Source of the DNA: Schoenoplectus triqueter
Taxonomy: Eukaryota > Streptophyta > Magnoliopsida > Poales > Cyperaceae
Length of the DNA: 64,000 nt
Direction: 5' to 3'
Assembly: GCA_964058805.1 (NCBI GenBank)
Contig: CAXKVV010000062.1
Span: 372,001-436,000 of the forward strand
The position numbers and the translations under genes are program-made. Shown here piece by piece: positions 12,721 through 25,500 of the stretch. Under the pieces are notes generated by a model. That model was not told the origin of the DNA and made no database searches. It was given only the letters and a program-made list of their open reading frames with translations. Each line of letters begins with the position of its first letter. The stretch's first letter is position 1.

Positions 12721-14559
12721 TTCAGGTACGAGAATTAATATAGACAAAAACTATAGTTGTTAATTATTATTATTTAATTTCAATTCAAATTTTTTTGCAT
12801 TCTAATTATTTATTTTACTATTTTGAATTTGTAAATATTGCTAGTTATATATATATATATATATAGATATATATATATGGGTATATATATTTAATTAAGT
12901 TATTGTTCGTTAGAAGACTGGGTCGAGACGGAACGACGGAATTTGAGAGAAGTAAATGCAATTGACAATTTCAGATTCCACTTTATTAATCTTTTTGTAA
13001 ATGCATTTATAAATTTTAATTTTTCTCACGTTCGAGTAGTGGGATCCGTAGGGACAGCGAAGTCGCACGTGTACTAACGAGCAACGCTAGCCCCAATACT
13101 CCTAGACATACCCCTCACAGACCTATGTCAAGTACATATTATTATTTTATTTATTTATTTTTCATCTTCTCGGGATTTTCTAGATGTTACCCTAGCATGA
13201 TTTATATGAAATCGAATTATAAAATTCATGCTCTGATACCACCGAAGGATGTCACACCCTAGAAATAATAAAACGGATCAGGGGTGCTTAATCCCGCCAC
13301 GTACGCACGATGAGACGTGTGTACGAAAGGCTAAATGAATAAAATAAGAAAATCACAGAATAAATAAAATAATAATAATATAATATACATGACCATACAG
13401 TCCAGAATGACCAAAGAGAATACAACGCCTACATCGGCGGGGCTAGCTCCATCGGAATGGGCAGGAAAATCTCTCAAAGAAAAACCCAAAAGAAGAAATA
13501 AAACTCGAAACCCGATAGATCCTAATTCACTACCCTGCTCACATGCGGAAGCGGTGAAGCATCTCTGTCACCACGCATGACTGCACCTAGCACTCTCATC
13601 AAAAACTCGATCCCGCTCCTGTAAAACCTGAACCCCACAACCACCGTGGAAACGTGAGTGATAATCACTCAGTGCGGTTTTAGGTCCAGCACTAAGATGT
13701 TATAAATCTCTAGGCTTAGACTTAAAACCATTAAAAATTTATTTTTAAAATAAATATGGTAGCAACATATAAGTACATAATTTTATTTTAGTTTAAATAT
13801 CAAAATTGATTAAATCATATATTAGTATGGTATAAAAAGAACCCGAAAAAGATTTATAAAAAATGCACTACTTGAATGTCATGAATATTTTAAATCAAGG
13901 ATAAACCCAAAATGAATAATTCTGAGATATTATAATATAATATGTACGAGTTCAAACTCCCATATCACATGAATGACTTTGCGGGATAAATTCTTTTTAG
14001 AAAGAACCGACCTCAACCAGTGCTCTATAGAAGAAAGCCCGCTCTATAGAAGAGAGCGTCATTCACTATCAAACCATCCCTAACTTATCCCGCTCAGTCC
14101 CTTACTATAATGAAACGAACAACGACTCGATTTTTATCAATATATAATTCAAATTGAAGGAGACTATCCGAAAATAATATGAAATGAAATGAATCAATCA
14201 CGAACAAATATAAAGTGACAAAATAGTCACTGCTGAATATAAAGTGATAAAATAATCACTGTAACCACGTAATAGCTCCTTAATAATAAATTAAAGTGTA
14301 TTTTATTATAAAATCGAGCCGGTTCTGATACTCTTCCCAAACCTAAATTTGGATATTCATTTTTAACTTAAAATTTTCCTTGAGTTTCATAACAACATAC
14401 AAATTATAGAAAACAGATAATATGCAAAATTCAAATCTTAATTCAATATAGTGATAACTCGATTAATCTTATTTTGATCAATATAACAATCCAGTTAATA
14501 AAAATCACATTATTTACATAATAAAATTTCAAGGTACTTAATTAATACTAATATAAATT

Positions 14560-14875
14560 ATTAAATACTAATTACTCTATCTAAGATAATCTATTCTAGA
14601 TAATCTATCATGTAATTAATTATATTAAATTATTAAATACTACTTACTATATCTAGGATAATCTATCCTATAACTAATTATATTAAATTATTAAATACCA
14701 ATTACTCTATCTAGGACAATCTATCATATAACTAATTATATTAAATTATTAAATACTAATTACTCTATCTAAGATAATCTATCCTAGATAATCTATCATG
14801 TAACTAATTATATTAAATTATTAAATACTACTTACATCTATCTAGGATAATCTATCCTACAAATAATTAACTTAA
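14560..14875. repeat. Tandem array, about five copies of a 60-80 bp unit
   Basis: Each copy has TAAATACTA then TTACTCTATCTA, AAGATAATCTAT and TAATTATATTAAATTATT. Units alternate between a long form, with the ATAATCTAT segment doubled (about 80 bp), and a short form (about 64 bp). Non-coding, within the putative retrotransposon LTR. Confidence 0.8.
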
Positions 14876-15415
14876 ATAATAATCTAATTAATAATCAAAA
14901 TGAAATGCGGATGATATGAATAAGTTTCAATATCAAAAGAAAAGAAAATATAATTTAAGTCATATCCTAAGAAATCGTAAATCTCAGTGCAATCCGCACC
15001 TGAATATTTTGGCAAGGCTGATAGCGTCTGATTGCTTGGTCTCCGGTGGGGCCCACGATCTCGTCAACCGTCTCATCCTGAGTGTACTTGATTGTCGGGT
15101 CATCAAGATATTTTCGAGATCCTATAAAGTCAAAATAAATGAAATTGGCGAGTATCCTATTCACGTTGGGTCTGATTAGGTCAGGATATATCGGACTCGG
15201 AGACGGGAGCATTATTATTTATGTTCGTGTTTTAAGAATATTTATTTTAATTAATGTAATTAACTTAATTTATTTAGATTAATTAAGTTGGCTTAATGTT
15301 ATCACTTAATTAATTTTATTATAATTAGGATAATTAATTATCCAGAATTAGGAAAATTGATTAATATATAATATATATATTTTATATTATTCTTATTAAA
15401 AATAGAGAAATTAAT

Positions 15416-15447
<32 letters not shown>

Positions 15448-17364
15448 TTATATAATTATTTATATTATTCTATTATTAAATAGAAAAATTGATTAATAGG
15501 TATTTATATATATTAATTAATGTCATTCAATTATTAAAATAGAGAAATTGCTTAATATATATTTTCTATTTTAAATTATTATTATACTTTATTTATTATT
15601 TTATAACCCCTAATTATTTATATCATAATCTTTAATTATATCTCATTTCATATTTTAATATTATTTTCATTAATTAGAAAATATATTATATAAAACTAGA
15701 ATTAAAAATAAAAATCAAAATAAAAGAAAATAAATTCAATTAAACTTAAATTTAATTAATGTTTTTATTTGATTAAATGTGTTGGTGTTTTAAAGTTTGG
15801 GATAATAGGTTGCCTCCGAAATCATTGTATATATATATATTCATATTTTTCATTATTGAGACGGGTCATATAATCATCTTCCATATTTCTCTTTAAATAT
15901 TAATTCATTATTAGTCGTGCACATTCATTTATGGCACTAACTAATTATTAAATTATACTTTTATCCCGCGATACCTTTCGACCCATTTAACTTTGATCCA
16001 ATTATTTTTCTTCAGCTTACTTTATTATTTCAATTGTCCATCCAAATATTTTTGTTCTCATAATTTCTTATTAATATTCATTTATAATTATTTCGGAGTA
16101 ATAACTTCATTAGAAATTACTGGTATTTATTATTTGCTGTTAAATCTATTCAAAATGCATTTTACTTATTTATATAGTCATAATCGCAGTAAAAAAGAAA
16201 TAACACTCAATTAGTTTAATTAATGTTTGTAATTATCATTTACGTTGGGGTTGGTAAATTCAATCTACTTATTTGGTCCAATGAAATTTGATTGTGTTAA
16301 TCCCGTTCATTAAATTAGCCTAATAAAAACAAAACCACACAAGACAAGTATCATCTCAAGAGTAACAAAGCTATCACAACAGGACCACTAGAAGTCCAAA
16401 ACCGGCAACTAGGAACAACTGCAGTCAATGACAGGGCCAACTAGGCAACCATCCAAGAGAATTATAACCAGCAAATCATTAAACTGGCATGGCCGTTACT
16501 AGAGGTAGCTAACAAATCAGGGACATTAAATAGTCAGATCAGACCATTACTAACAGAATTTAGCTCCTAAGCTATAACCAATAGTCCAACACAAACATGG
16601 GAAATCAGAGAACAAATCAACATCAAATACCAGTGAACTAGAAACTAGCAACCCATCAACACAAATCATCAGAATCAGGACCCAGCAACATCTAACAAGC
16701 TCGGCTCAATTGGCAACAAAAGGCAAATTAACACAAACTACACAAACAAGGTACAGAGGCTCAGCCTCTTGCACGTGTAGCAGCCCACATGGCCCTAGAC
16801 AAGGAAAGGTGTTACCGGGAGTTGTGCGAGGCAGCAAGAGGAGCAAGAGTCTGGTAAAGGAGGGGTAGCCCGGCCTTGCTCTGAGTGGGTGGTCGAACTC
16901 GATGAGGCGGTCACGAAGGGGTCAGTCAATGCCCAAAAAGGAGGCACGAAGGGGAAGGCACCACGCTAATGTGTCAGATTCGGCAAGGGGTTTCGGGTCT
17001 GATAAGGATGCAAGGGAGAGAGGAGCCGGTTTGTGAATTGGTGCGATTGCAAAATGAGAGAGGTGAACTCAGTGACTGTAGCAGGGCCAGCACGAGGTGA
17101 AGGCAGAGAGTGTGGCCCAGATTTATGGTGTAAGGGGAATAAGTCTGACGGGGCCGGGGCTAGCTAGCGGTTGGGGTTGTGCACGGCTCCAGTGGGTGAA
17201 CGGGTAACTTCACTGCTCGGTGTTGGTGCAAGGGAGAAGGGGCAGTTTGGTGTGTCGTCGCTTACGTCAGGGAAGAGAAAATGGAAGTGGCGAGAGGGGA
17301 TTCTGCAATTATCGAGTGAGGGAGGGAGTTGCGAGAGAGATTGCGAGAGGGTGGGAAAGAGTGA

Positions 17365-17545
17365 TTTACGGAAATGAAAAGGGAGAAAAGGGGATTGGAA
17401 ATGGGTGTCGCCAGGGGAATCCGGGGAAAAGAAAAGAAGAAAAGGGGAAGTAGTCACGGAGGGAAAGAGAGAGAGAGAAATGAAAGAAAAGAAGGAAAAA
17501 AAGGAAAAGAAAGAAAAGAAAGGGAGAGAGAAATAGATTTGACTT
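17365..17545. repeat. Purine-rich low-complexity tract
   Basis: Almost pure A/G on the plus strand. It creates long open frames on both strands (for example a 142-codon minus frame, 17164-17592, rich in Phe and Ser) that have no domain-like content and are artefacts of composition. Confidence 0.7.
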
Positions 17546-18365
17546 TGAGGCCGGTCAGATTTTTCTCTTCGTGATCGAATTTGTGCGACCATTACCGCGT
17601 CCGATTTATTTTCTCTTTCAATTGCTTAAATGTAATTGTTTTTAGGACTAATTTGATTCTTATATTTTTATCGTATCAAATAAATCAATTTAATGTCATT
17701 TAGACTGTTAATCATTCTTACCCTCGTCAAGGAAATTATTGTAAATTTCTGAAGTCAATCGTTGTTAATTTGAGCTGAACTCTCACTTATTAAAAATTTA
17801 GATTTATATTTTAATAAATATTGAATTTGATTTCAGAGATAAAATTTTTAATTAAGATTTCTTCTTTCCAAATTATAGATTTTACTATATGAATTTATTT
17901 ATTTATTATTATTATTATTTTTTTCCTCATAATTTGCTTAATTATATATTTATATATTTTATTATTTTAAAAGTTACGAGGTTTCACACTTTCTCTCTCT
18001 CGGTATACGGTTGTTTCAAAATTCACGGGATCGGTGAATAGTATTTTTACAAAAGTTGCGGTATTTCTGCATATTTGTGAAACAAAATAACTGCGAGTCA
18101 TGAATAGTACTATTTCGTCTTTTTCTCGGGTGAATAGTGTTTTTGCGAGAAACCGCGGTTTACGGTATTTCTGGCAAAAGAAATAAGCCGCTCTCTGGTA
18201 AGTCCTGGTGGATAACCTACAGAGGCATCAGACGTTTGGTGCTCCGAGACAAACCGATTTTCATTCCAATTGAAATTTGGAAGCGAGGTATAACATGTTA
18301 TATTAATCTATTTAATTATTAAGTAGTTAATGTTTTAGAAATCAATCATGGAGTAGATCAATAAA

Positions 18366-18535
18366 GGTTTAAAGATGTGTGTATCTCTCGGTAATCATCC
18401 GATATATCACTTTAATTCTAAGTTTAAGTTAGAAGTAAAATAATATTTTACTGTCTTTTATAAAGGATTAAATGTGTGTGTATCTCGGTAATCATCCGAC
18501 ATGCTTTAATCCCTAACTTAAGTAGAAGTAAAATT
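18366..18535. repeat. Imperfect direct duplication, about 100-bp period
   Basis: Two copies share TGTGTGTATCTC, GGTAATCATCCGA, a TTTAAT...TAA block and TAGAAGTAAAAT; the second begins near 18470. No coding content. Confidence 0.65.
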
Positions 18536-20654
18536 TTTGTTCTACGGTATTTCCGCAGCTTGAGCATTAACGGGATTTGGGCATTTCAAAACCCTACACA
18601 AAGAAATGTAAATAACATGCGAGCACGGGCGGAATCAGAAACAATCGATAAGAGATGTCCATTTCAAATAAATAGAATGTTCGGATATAACTTTTTTGTA
18701 CCGTATAACTTTTATTTTTTAGTGAACCAAGAAGGTGTCCAGGTGCCGGCTGACGCCTACCTTAGTTCCACCCCTACATGTAAGTATTGAAAATTATACA
18801 TCGTTTTGAGAAAAGAGATAGAATTGCACATCTTATTGCATGAGAAATAATAGATGATGAAATGAGCAAAAATTATACAAGTGAAGTTATAATGCCATAA
18901 ATGTCCATTTCTCCTTCTATTTGCTAGCATATATTTTGGTGATGGATGTGAAAACATTTCTTTTCTTTTCTTCTTTTTACTTTGGCTTAATCTCCATCAA
19001 GAGTTTAGGACATTAACTGATAGAACTTGCATTATCTACGGAGCTTACAAAACTCCGCAAGTGCGATTTCTTTTATTATGAATCGTCCGATCACCATTCA
19101 ATAGTCGTGATTTAACAATACTAAATTTTTTTATATAAAATTCATATTAAATTTTTTATAGCCATTTAGATGAAATCGGACCGTCCAAATATATCTATGG
19201 AGATGTCCGCATAAAAAAAAATATCTGGCTGCCCGCCCTCAACTGATCAACCACATGTTGATGTGCACACCAATAGTTCGATATCTTACAAAATGCATGT
19301 AGTATTATTATAAGACCAAACAAAACTAAAATTATTTAATTTATTTTAACCAATCCCAATAAGAACTTGTCATGAGGAGCACCATGAAACCAGAGAGAGA
19401 TGCCAAGTAAAGACGAGTGGAAACTTTAAAGTAAAGAGTAAATTAATATGAACCCATTTCTTGCACGCCATATTAACGCGCCACAAGCAATTAAAGAAAT
19501 ACAACAAGCCAAGGACCTAATGTTGACGTGGACGTACAGTCAGAAACCAGCTGTTATCTGGCTTCCCAGAAGCGAAATTATATGGATTTCTTTTTTTGGT
19601 AAATGTTAGTTCTGACGTGGAAGTACTATTTAAAAAAGAAAAAGAAATCTAGGTTGATTCTGATTTCTGAAAGTATTAGGGTTTCTTGAAATTTACTTGG
19701 TGATAAAAGAACTTGTTTGGACAATTTTTTTATCCCCATTTGAAAACTCTTTTCCCTTTTTGGGAACATTTGTGAGGTTTTTTTTTTCTTTTTCATTTTT
19801 TTTCCTTCTTGTGTCATATAAATTTTTTGGACGAAGGAGAGTTTTATGTGCAAGTTTATCATGAAGCAAACAAGTCGAACTTACAATAATCTGTATTTAT
19901 GATTTTCGTTTAAGTATCCAATAGCAAGGAAATTTTATGAAATTGATACACAACAAATTTATAGAGCCAACAATTTAATTATGATCTTTAATTTTGATAT
20001 ATCGACTGTAAAGATACCATTTTAAAATATATATATATAAAGCGATAAACGGCGGCTATCGACAATTTTGATATATACTGAACGCTGCTTAGGCTCATTT
20101 GTGCAGAAGTTGTTGATGAAAACTATTAAATTAAATCATTTTATCATTATTGTTAATTGTACAGTATATGATTTTAATTTTTTTTAATTGATTCATCCTT
20201 AATTTTCCAGGAAAAAGCGGTTCTTAGATTTTCCTAGGAAGAAGCGAAAATTGGTGAATAATGTTTTCACTTTAATTGTTTAAAAAAAACATTAGGGAGT
20301 TCTATTTTTTAACTAGTCGGTAATTTGTAGGATATATACAAAATAAATATCTATAATTATATATACACACATATCGGTCCATAATATCCCGTAATTTTGG
20401 CATCTCATAAATAGAAGGTACGTCAAAAAAACAAACACTTGCTCACTTTCCTTTTAAATATAGCAAAGGATAGCACCGACTAAAAACAAACAAAATTAGA
20501 AACTTGTAATTTGTACAGAAACCAACGTAATAACCGACCGCAATTCTTATATGAGCTGATCATTCTTCACAATTGTCTCATCCCATTTTCACAAAAGCCA
20601 AACTGCTTCACAAGTAAACACGCCAAGTAAACTTTACTACCAGAGAACAGAGAG
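18536..20654. other. Gene-free stretch upstream of the metacaspase pseudogene
   Basis: No coding region or clear mobile element was identified. The last 250 bases before 20655 probably include the promoter and 5' leader of the former metacaspase gene. A TTTAAATATAGC motif near 20453 is a possible TATA element, weakly supported. Confidence 0.4.
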
Positions 20655-21316
20655 ATGGCCGTTGCAACCAGAGCCGCCGGAGCAAAGAGATTGGCCACGC
20701 TTGTTGGTTGCAACTACTTCGCCAGCCAATACAAACTACATGGATGCATGAATGATGTGAAAGACATGACCGAAACTCTTGTTTCCCGATTTGGGTTTGA
20801 CAGAAACGATATCACGGTTCTGACTGATGAGCCTGAGTCGGATCAGAAGCCTACTGGTGCAAATATCCAGTGTGTTCTTGGTGACATGATTGCAAAAGCC
20901 GATTCTGGTGACGTGCTCTTTTTGCATTATAGCGGCCACGGGACGCTTATCCCAGCCACTAAGCCACACCATGGCCACCGGAAAGACGAAGCTATTGTTC
21001 CTTGTGATTTTAACCTTATCACATGTAAAATATAACTAATTGCCTGTGTATGGTAGAACATGGAGCTTACATGATCTCTTAACTATCTAGTTTGGTTTCT
21101 GTTGTAAAGATAAAATGGAGAAATAACAAATAACATCTTTATCATCATTTTTTGTGTCCCCTTTATGCAGATGTTTGACTTCAGGCTGATGGTAGACAAG
21201 CTGCCGTCCGGGACGAGCTTGACCATAATCTCTGATTCATGCCACAGTGGCGGCCTGATCGACAATGAAAAGGAGCAGATTGGCCCATCCACTGTAACAC
21301 GGTCGATTGATGTTAT

Positions 21317-21748
21317 TGTTAAAATATAAACTTAATTTTAGTATTAAGGTTAAATAAATTAAGAAATAAAGGGAGACTCTTTGGCTTCAGCACTTTGGCA
21401 AAATTTTAAGGCTGCTTAATGACAGCATTTGAAGGGGCAAATTGACGTGGAATTTAGTGTATGACCTATGGATGGAAAGCTATTGAAGTCTAGTTTCCAA
21501 TGGTTCAAATTTCAAATCGTTTGGAGTTCCCTACAGAGAGTTATGACGATTTTAGTGGACAGGGGTCAGCTGAAAGGGTGCTGTTTAGAATTCTATTTTT
21601 ATTATATGTTTTTATTACGAATTTCTAGAGTCTTCTTAGATGTTTAGTCTATATAAAGAGTTGTATTCTGTTGTTTTGTAAGCAAGAAAGATATAAGAGT
21701 ATCTAATAGTAAGAAAGATTATTTTTTTCCATCCCTTCTCTTTTAACA
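21317..21748 (+). repeat. Left LTR of the small retrotransposon
   Basis: Matches the right LTR over 432 bp with four substitutions seen by eye. It includes a TATATAAAG TATA-like motif near 21650, the expected start region for element transcription. Confidence 0.95.
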
Positions 21749-22321
21749 AAGTGGTATCAGAGCTAGGTTCATTTGATCAAGAGAGATCTACCATGGCGAA
21801 GAAAAAGAAGAAGAAAAAGAAGAAAAAGAAGAAAAAAAAGAGAGATGTTGAAGAAAAAAAATATGGTGAGTCTTGATATTTATTTTAAAGAAAATTAAGT
21901 GTTAAGAGTGTTTTCTGAGTTTATTTTAGTATATGAGTTTTTCTGTGTTGTTAGGAGAATTGAAAAAAAATAAAAAATGAGTGAATCCCCTTATTTTATT
22001 TTTTGTGAGAAAAGAAAAAGTGTCGGAAAAATAAAAAAAATATCATGTGTTAAAAAAAGAGGAGAAAAAAAAGAAAAGAGTGAAGATAGTTTTAGAGATA
22101 TTGTAAGAGAAAAAAAGAAGAAAAACTTGTTAATCATGAGAGTTATGTATCAAGCAGCGAATGTTACAAAAGCGTGGTGAAGTTTTTGCCAATGGTCTTC
22201 GAAGAATCGGTGAGTGAAGCCGACATGAGCAATGACTCATGATAGCCTGTGCAATGAGTGCCAGGATAAGAGAACTAGTAACATTATGAGATGTTTTGCT
22301 GGAAGTGTGTGAAGACCATGA

Positions 22322-22421
22322 GAAGATGTGGTGTTGAGCCACATGAGAAGATGTGGTGTGGAGCCACATGAGAAGATGTGGTGTGGAGCCACATGAAAAA
22401 TTACGGTGTGGAGCCGCGGTG
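22322..22421 (+). repeat. 25-bp tandem repeat inside the retrotransposon
   Basis: Units starting GAAGATGTGGTG and ending GCCACATGA occur at 22322-22346, 22347-22371 and 22372-22396, followed by a diverged fourth copy. The unit is 25 bp, so it would shift frame each copy and is not a protein repeat. Confidence 0.85.
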
Positions 22422-22634
22422 TGGGTGTGAATCTCACACATACATGACCTGAAGAGTCAGGTAAATTGGATGGCATATGAGATGAAACCACGATTGATTT
22501 TTTTTTTAATTTTTCTAGATCAATGAATCGAGAAGAAGCCGTCAATGGGTGACGTCGCTATTCGCTGCGAGTTATGAAGAAGTTAAATGATGATTGGCAT
22601 GAAGGATGAAAAAGAAATTAAGTTTAAGAGGGGG

Positions 22635-23066
22635 TGTTAAAATATAAACTTAATTTTAGTATTAAGGTTAAATAAATTAAGAAATAAAGGGAGACTCTTT
22701 GGCTTCAGCACTTTGGCAGAATTTTAAGGCTGCTTAATGACAGCATTTGAAGGGGCAAATGGACGTGGAATTTAGTGTATGACCTATGGATGGAAAGCTA
22801 TTGAAGTCTAGTTTCCAATGGTTCAAATTTTAAATCGTTTGGAGTTCCCTACAGAGAGTTATGACGATTTTAGTGGACAGGGGTCAGCTGAAAGGGTGCT
22901 GTTTAGAATTCTATTTTTATTATATATTTTTATTACGAATTTCTAGAGTCTTCTTAGATGTTTAGTCTATATAAAGAGTTGTATTCTGTTGTTTTGTAAG
23001 CAAGAAAGATATAAGAGTATCTAATAGTAAGAAAGATTATTTTTTTCCATCCCTTCTCTTTTAACA
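22635..23066 (+). repeat. Right LTR of the small retrotransposon
   Basis: 432 bp, about 99% identical to the left LTR, directly preceded by a purine tract and followed by the GTTAT duplication and then metacaspase exon 2 sequence. Confidence 0.95.
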
Positions 23067-23821
23067 GTTATGAACTTAAAAAAAAAAACTCGCTACATCT
23101 CTCCTGCATCATCTTGGCAACCTTTCCGGCATTGATTCACACTATATCGGTGACCATGTTGCTCACCTTTTTGGAGATGATGCAAGTGATGAGTTCTTGC
23201 AGAAGATTTATCACGCAGTATGTGATTTATTTATTTATTCAATCAAGGATATTGACACTTAAATTATATAGAATTTACAATGATGAATATATATAGTTTT
23301 TTTAGCTCTCCAGGACCTTAATAACTGGAATGATACAGAATTGATAAATATACCTCTAGTTGTTGGCAGTACAGATCATCTCCCAGTTTTATATTTTGCT
23401 AAATTGGGCTGCCAAAAGAGCGCTCTCACTTAAAAGAAAAGAATCTGAGGCGTAGAATTGGATCCATTTGTGTTTTTGAACCTGAATTTAAATTAAATAG
23501 CATGCCAGAACACACTAATTCAAGAATGCACATGTACAACAGCAAAAGCCATTCTCCGACAATGGGATCTTGCTGAGTGGATGCCAGACAAATGAGACAT
23601 CGGCCGATGTTGGTCCAGAGGATGGAGATGGAAAATCGTGTGGTGCATTTAGCCACTCATTGCAGAAGGTACTGGCAAAGCACCCAGGAGTTGTAAGCAA
23701 CAAGGAGTTAGTGACAAAAGCAAGGCAGCTGCTCCGTGCCGAGGGGTTCCAGCAGCACCCGTGTTTGTACTGCAGCGACACCAATGCTGAGGCTCTGTTC
23801 CTCTTGAAAGGCCAGGAATAA

Positions 23822-25500
23822 AGGAGAATAAATTTCTGTTTCGTTTGAGTGACTATTGATCTGTCTTTCAATTGCTTGTCAAGTTAAGCTGTCAAGAAAG
23901 GGAATAATCTTTGGTTGCGTATTCAGTGGCAATTGTACGTATTTGTATGGATAGTGTTATAGCCGTTCATCTTATTTTTGTCAATCAACCTACAAAATTC
24001 AGAAAAGAAATCCATGTTACAGTTACAAAACTAGCATATATCAGGTTCGACGTTGGTGAACCCTTTATAAAGTAATGCGACTAAGAAAAGGTAACATCAA
24101 CCAAAACATAAAAACTATAAAAATCGGCGAAGAGATCTAATCGGCTTAAATAAAATTTATGGGCTGCATAACACGTTAGTTTAGGTCTAGTCCTGGGGAC
24201 AAAGAAATAGGAAATGCTTTTTCCTGGGATTTTCCGAGTTAGAGAACCTGATAACCATTTGTCTACTGTCGGCTCAAAAATATTCTTTCATATTTGCTCA
24301 TTGGAAGCGCATTTTTAGGCCCAATAGTTTAGAATATATGGGCTTTGCATAGGCCACGTGGAACTTAATTTACAATCGCGCATTGTTGAACAATCCATCA
24401 TCCAAAATAAAGGATTTTCATTTAGTGAACCATTTTATCATGCTTCGTAGTCTTGATATAAGTATAGAAAATAACATTAACGGTTCATCTTAATTATTGG
24501 CAGCGGATCAGTAACAAACGTTTTTTAAATTGTCATAGCATAAATGTATTGTTATTTAAACATACATTAGGCTTATATTTATTAATCAACATATCCATGT
24601 GATGAAAATAATACCTCTGTAACTGTTTTTCTCATAGTTATTTTTACTGCTTTCACAATCATTAAATCACTAAAATTGTCAGAGAACAGATAAACGACAT
24701 ATATTATTCTGCTGAAATAATGAAATGAATAATTGCTGAAAGGTCCTCTATTTCGTTGATTCTCCCTCTCTCGATCAGACGCAGCCTCTCAGAAACCTCT
24801 CCGTAACACCGAAATGATATCTCTGAAAAATATCTTGTGTAATTTTTTTTGAATCGCCACGAATCTAATTTAATAATAATAAATTTCTATTCATCAAAAT
24901 TCGTATTTAAAGCTGCTCGCCCCCGTAACACCTTCCCCATCAAGAGAGTGTTGATTCATTGCTGCACAGCACCGTGCAGTATTGAATATGAATTCCCATC
25001 AACAAGTCTCCTCTTCCTCTCTCACTCGCTCCACACCCAACTGATTGGAAACCCTTCTCACTCTCCCCCCTCCGAGTTTGATTTTTGGAGCAATTCTCAG
25101 TCTCCGTGCCTAGCCCCTCCGCGCTTCTTCTCTTCGCCTTTCCGACTCACTCGCTCTCCGCCTCACTGTTTGCGCTCCTGTAACCAACCCTTCTGGCGCG
25201 CCTCTCACTCGCCGCTCTGCATCACTACGCTCCTCTCTCGCTGATCTGTGTCCCACCTCCCTCATATGGTATGTCTCTCTCTATTCTCTATGCATCTCTT
25301 CTTTTCTCATGCATTTGCAGAAAACAGAAACTCCAGAAGACACTTCAAAGAATAGAGAGAGTACTGAAATGTACTACATTTTATTTGTGATTACACGTCT
25401 GTGGTTGTGCACAGACAGGTCTGGTTCCATTATTTGCTGCTATCAATAAGAAACTATTGAAAAGCTCGACAATTGGTGCTCCGGTATTATTAGATATTTA
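23822..25500. other. Gene-free stretch with a CT-rich block
   Basis: No recognised gene. The block at about 24985-25270 is CT-rich and less AT-rich than its surroundings, with an open frame of 131 codons (24849-25244, +) rich in Ser, Pro and Leu. It could be a fragment of a gene leader or first exon but matches no family I know. Confidence 0.35.

Larger units (their letters stand above)
13230..17988 (-). mobile_element. Degenerate LTR-retrotransposon end: primer-binding site plus putative long LTR
   Basis: Read on the minus strand, 13230-13241 is TGGTATCAGAGC, the initiator-Met tRNA primer-binding site of plant LTR retrotransposons. Just upstream in that orientation is a sequence ending GGGTGTGACA (plus-strand start TGTCACACCC at 13250), a typical LTR end. 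A plausible start is TGTGAAACCTCGTAAC (minus strand) at 17988, giving a roughly 4.7-kb LTR. That is long but within the range known for some Ty3/gypsy elements. The region holds AT-rich blocks, a tandem array and a purine-rich tract and has no coding capacity. The other LTR and target duplication are not visible, so the 17988 border is a guess. Confidence 0.4.
21317..23066 (+). mobile_element. Young 1.75-kb non-autonomous LTR retrotransposon (TRIM/LARD-like)
   Basis: It has two 432-bp LTRs (21317-21748, 22635-23066), each starting TGTTAAAATATAAAC and ending CTTTTAACA. A primer-binding site TGGTATCAGAGC lies at 21752-21763, three bases after the left LTR, and a polypurine tract TAAGAGGGG ends at 22634. 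The 5-bp direct repeat GTTAT (21312-21316 and 23067-23071) is the target duplication. The 886-bp interior has no gag or pol. A short frame from 21794 encodes mostly lysine and stops after about 28 codons. The element is larger than typical TRIMs and much smaller than autonomous elements, so it must depend on another element for movement. Confidence 0.95.
20655..23821 (+). pseudogene. Type II metacaspase (metacaspase-9-like) pseudogene split by a retrotransposon
   Basis: Metacaspases are Arg/Lys-specific cysteine proteases. Exon 1 (20655-21024) starts MAVATRAAGAKRLATLVGC and contains the catalytic-His motif LHYSGHGT. Exon 2 (from 21171) has the catalytic-Cys motif [12 protein letters not shown]. 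The C-terminal exon (about 23543-23821) reads ILLSGCQTNETSADV and ends HPCLYCSDTNAEALFLLKGQ before TAA, all typical of the family. Three faults break it. There is an extra T at the start of exon 2 (AT-GTT-T-GAC-TTC). A 1.75-kb LTR element sits in exon 2 between 21316 and 23067. An 11-A run at 23078-23088 shifts frame by one. The rest of exon 2 runs to about 23217. The part between the SGID..FGDDASDEF block and exon 3 is poorly conserved. Exons are colinear and introns kept, so this is a decayed genuine gene. Confidence 0.92.

Noticed and set aside
17164..17592. 142-codon minus-strand open frame
   Set aside because: It runs over a purine-rich simple tract, giving Phe/Ser runs without any domain. 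Frames are equally open on the other strand.
24849..25244. 131-codon Ser/Pro-rich frame
   Set aside because: Open mainly because of a CT-rich block. No recognisable motif.
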